Positions 63,004 to 64,000 of a DNA stretch of 64,000 nt are shown here, in pieces (position 1 is the first letter of the stretch; every line of letters begins with the position of its first letter). A program made the position numbers and the translations under genes. The notes beneath the pieces were generated by a model. It saw only the letters and a list, made by a program, of their open reading frames with translations. It made no database searches and had not been told where the DNA came from. The stretch is from Alteriqipengyuania lutimaris (GTDB lineage: Bacteria > Pseudomonadota > Alphaproteobacteria > Sphingomonadales > Sphingomonadaceae), in contig NZ_QRBB01000002.1 of NCBI RefSeq assembly GCF_003363135.1, positions 372,001 to 436,000 on the forward strand, in the 5' to 3' direction.

Positions 63004-63033
63004 AAGCCCCGCCATATCCGGCGGGGCTTTTTC
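63004..63033 (+). terminator. intrinsic terminator after DUF4168 gene
   Basis: Perfect 10-bp stem AAGCCCCGCC / GGCGGGGCTT, 6-base loop ATATCC, followed by TTTC. It ends the plus-strand unit and faces the end of the minus-strand glycosidase-like pseudogene. Confidence 0.9.
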
Positions 63034-63042
63034 TATCGGCCC

Positions 63043-64000
63043 CTATTCGCGAGCCAGCCACGGCGCCTCGACGCTCCAGAAGATGACGTCGACGCCGAGG
63101 TAATCGCGCGCGAAGGCCACGAATTCCTCGCGGGTGAATCTCTCGCCCGTTTCGGGATTGGTATAGGTCAGCGTCGGCTCCTGGATCGCCATCGCGACCA
63201 GCGGGAGCGCTTCCTTGTGGCGGTTGAAGAAGGGGTAGCTGTTCTTCATCTGCGCGCGCCTGTGCGGAACGATGTCGGGCCCGCCTGCGCCTATCCCCTC
63301 TTCCACCGCGAGCGCGAAGGCCCGCTCCATGTAGCGGTGGTCGTTGTTCCACTAGCACGGCCAGAAATTGAGGTACTGGACCACGTGCGTCTCTTCGAAC
63401 GCAGAGCGCGCGGCGCGCATGTTGTCGAGCGTCGCGTCGAAATAGGCATCGCAGGTGAAGCCGTCCTCGCCCCCCTCCTCGGCCAGCGGATCGAAAGAAC
63501 TTTCGGGCAGGTTCACCCCGTAGAGGCGACCATCGAACCGCTCGCCCAGCGCCTGCAACAGCATCTAAAAACGCGCGCGCACCACGGGGTTCCAGTGCAT
63601 CGCGGTCCACCCCTGCCCCTCCGGCTCGCCCTCGCCCGGATTGTCGTACTGGCGCGCGAGCCCGCCGCCATACTCGGGATCGTCGAGCAGATATTGCGGC
63701 ACGTTGCGCGCGGTTGGCAGGAAGAACCGGTCCTGGATCTGCGCAAACAGATGCTTGCCGCGCGCATCGGTCAGCGCGAGGTCGGCCTCGATCGCACTGA
63801 AATCGTACACGCCCTTCTCGGGCTCAAGCATTCGCCAGGGATAGACGACCTGCGCACCCTCGACATCGGGGCGGTCGAGCAGGTCGGTATTGGCTTCGAG
63901 TTCGCCGGGGCCGGTATAGATGAAGTTGCGCGGGTCCTCGCCCGCCGATGCAGGCGCGGCGCACAGCATGCCGAGCCAGCACAGCAGCGACAGGGCGATC
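63043..64000 (-). pseudogene. glycoside-hydrolase-like secreted protein, two in-frame TAG codons, partial at window edge
   Basis: One frame runs from the window edge to 63043 and is continuous in protein character but broken by TAG at 63565-63567 (after VVRARF) and TAG near 63349 (after YLNFWPC). It opens inside a signal peptide (IALSLLCWLGMLCAAPASAG); the start lies beyond 64000. The mature sequence looks like a TIM-barrel glycosidase: YPWRMLEPEKGVYDFSAIEADL, HLFAQIQDRFFLPT, LYGVNLPESSFD with a candidate catalytic Glu, and the final strand DVIFWSVEAPWL. Both stops could come from GAG or CAG by one base. No frameshift or deletion is seen, so decay would be recent, or sequence error should be excluded. 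Confidence 0.72.

Noticed and set aside
63043..64000. Stop-codon reassignment (TAG as amino acid)
   Set aside because: TAG is used as a normal terminator by several intact genes in this window, so two TAGs in one gene more simply mean a pseudogene or sequence errors.
1..64000. Prophage, integrative element or insertion sequence
   Set aside because: No integrase, transposase, capsid or conjugation gene was found; only short palindromic repeats and compositional hints of transfer.

Overview
The window reads as a GC-rich alphaproteobacterial chromosome segment, most likely from the Sphingomonadales (Erythrobacteraceae-like). The evidence is the MucR/Ros-type regulator, a Fur without the C-terminal CxxC site, HWE/HisKA_2 kinases, many TonB-dependent receptors, and the gene order NifU-like / RutE-like / tsaB / rimI / mucR / fur / plsC / miaB / phoH / ybeY / corC. 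No rRNA, tRNA, CRISPR array, integrase or complete insertion sequence was seen. Product names come from motif and family recognition by eye; no database search was run.

Layout. (1) 1-13.2 kb looks like a scavenging locus for peptidoglycan, N-acyl or D-amino acid compounds. It holds a 5'-truncated DacB/PBP4, a Tat-type penicillin-acylase-family hydrolase, a TonB receptor, an N-acyl-D-amino-acid deacylase lipoprotein, a divergent LysR regulator, and a tight DgcN-DgcA-symporter operon. DgcN and DgcA are known for converting D-glutamate to N-acetyl-L-glutamate. (2) 13.6-26.2 kb is a cell-surface island. An APC permease is followed by a minus-strand cell-surface-signalling unit (ECF sigma, FecR, STN-type TonB receptor) with a large autotransporter. 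Divergent from it lies a Slam outer-membrane translocon with its likely surface-lipoprotein cargo. (3) 26.3-34.1 kb carries glpK, a PAS/HisKA_2 kinase, a retropepsin-like membrane protease, the ergothioneine pair egtB-egtD and a class II DAHP synthase. (4) 34.2-55.8 kb is a housekeeping backbone: M16 protease, Nfu, RutE-like reductase, tsaB-rimI, mucR, fur-plsC, miaB, phoH, ybeY, corC. Accessory genes break it in three places: a translationally coupled YqcI/YcgG (haem N-hydroxylase family)-DUF1989 pair; two divergent homologous secreted proteins plus an RcnB-like protein; and a block with a small AT-richer membrane protein, OmpA, acyl-CoA dehydrogenase, RlpA and an HWE kinase. Two copies of one palindromic repeat sit in these breaks. 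(5) 55.8-64 kb carries a LysR regulator, lipase lipoprotein, cyclophilin, MgtE, an unknown ORF, DUF1489, an XRE-membrane protein pair under a twin-palindrome operator, small secreted or disordered proteins, and an edge-truncated glycosidase-like pseudogene with two in-frame TAG codons.

The best candidates for undescribed biology are the YqcI/YcgG-DUF1989 pair, the Slam/lipoprotein pair beside an ECF-controlled receptor and autotransporter, the D-amino-acid locus, the GTAACC-N4-GGTTAC twin operator, and the divergent paralogous secreted proteins.
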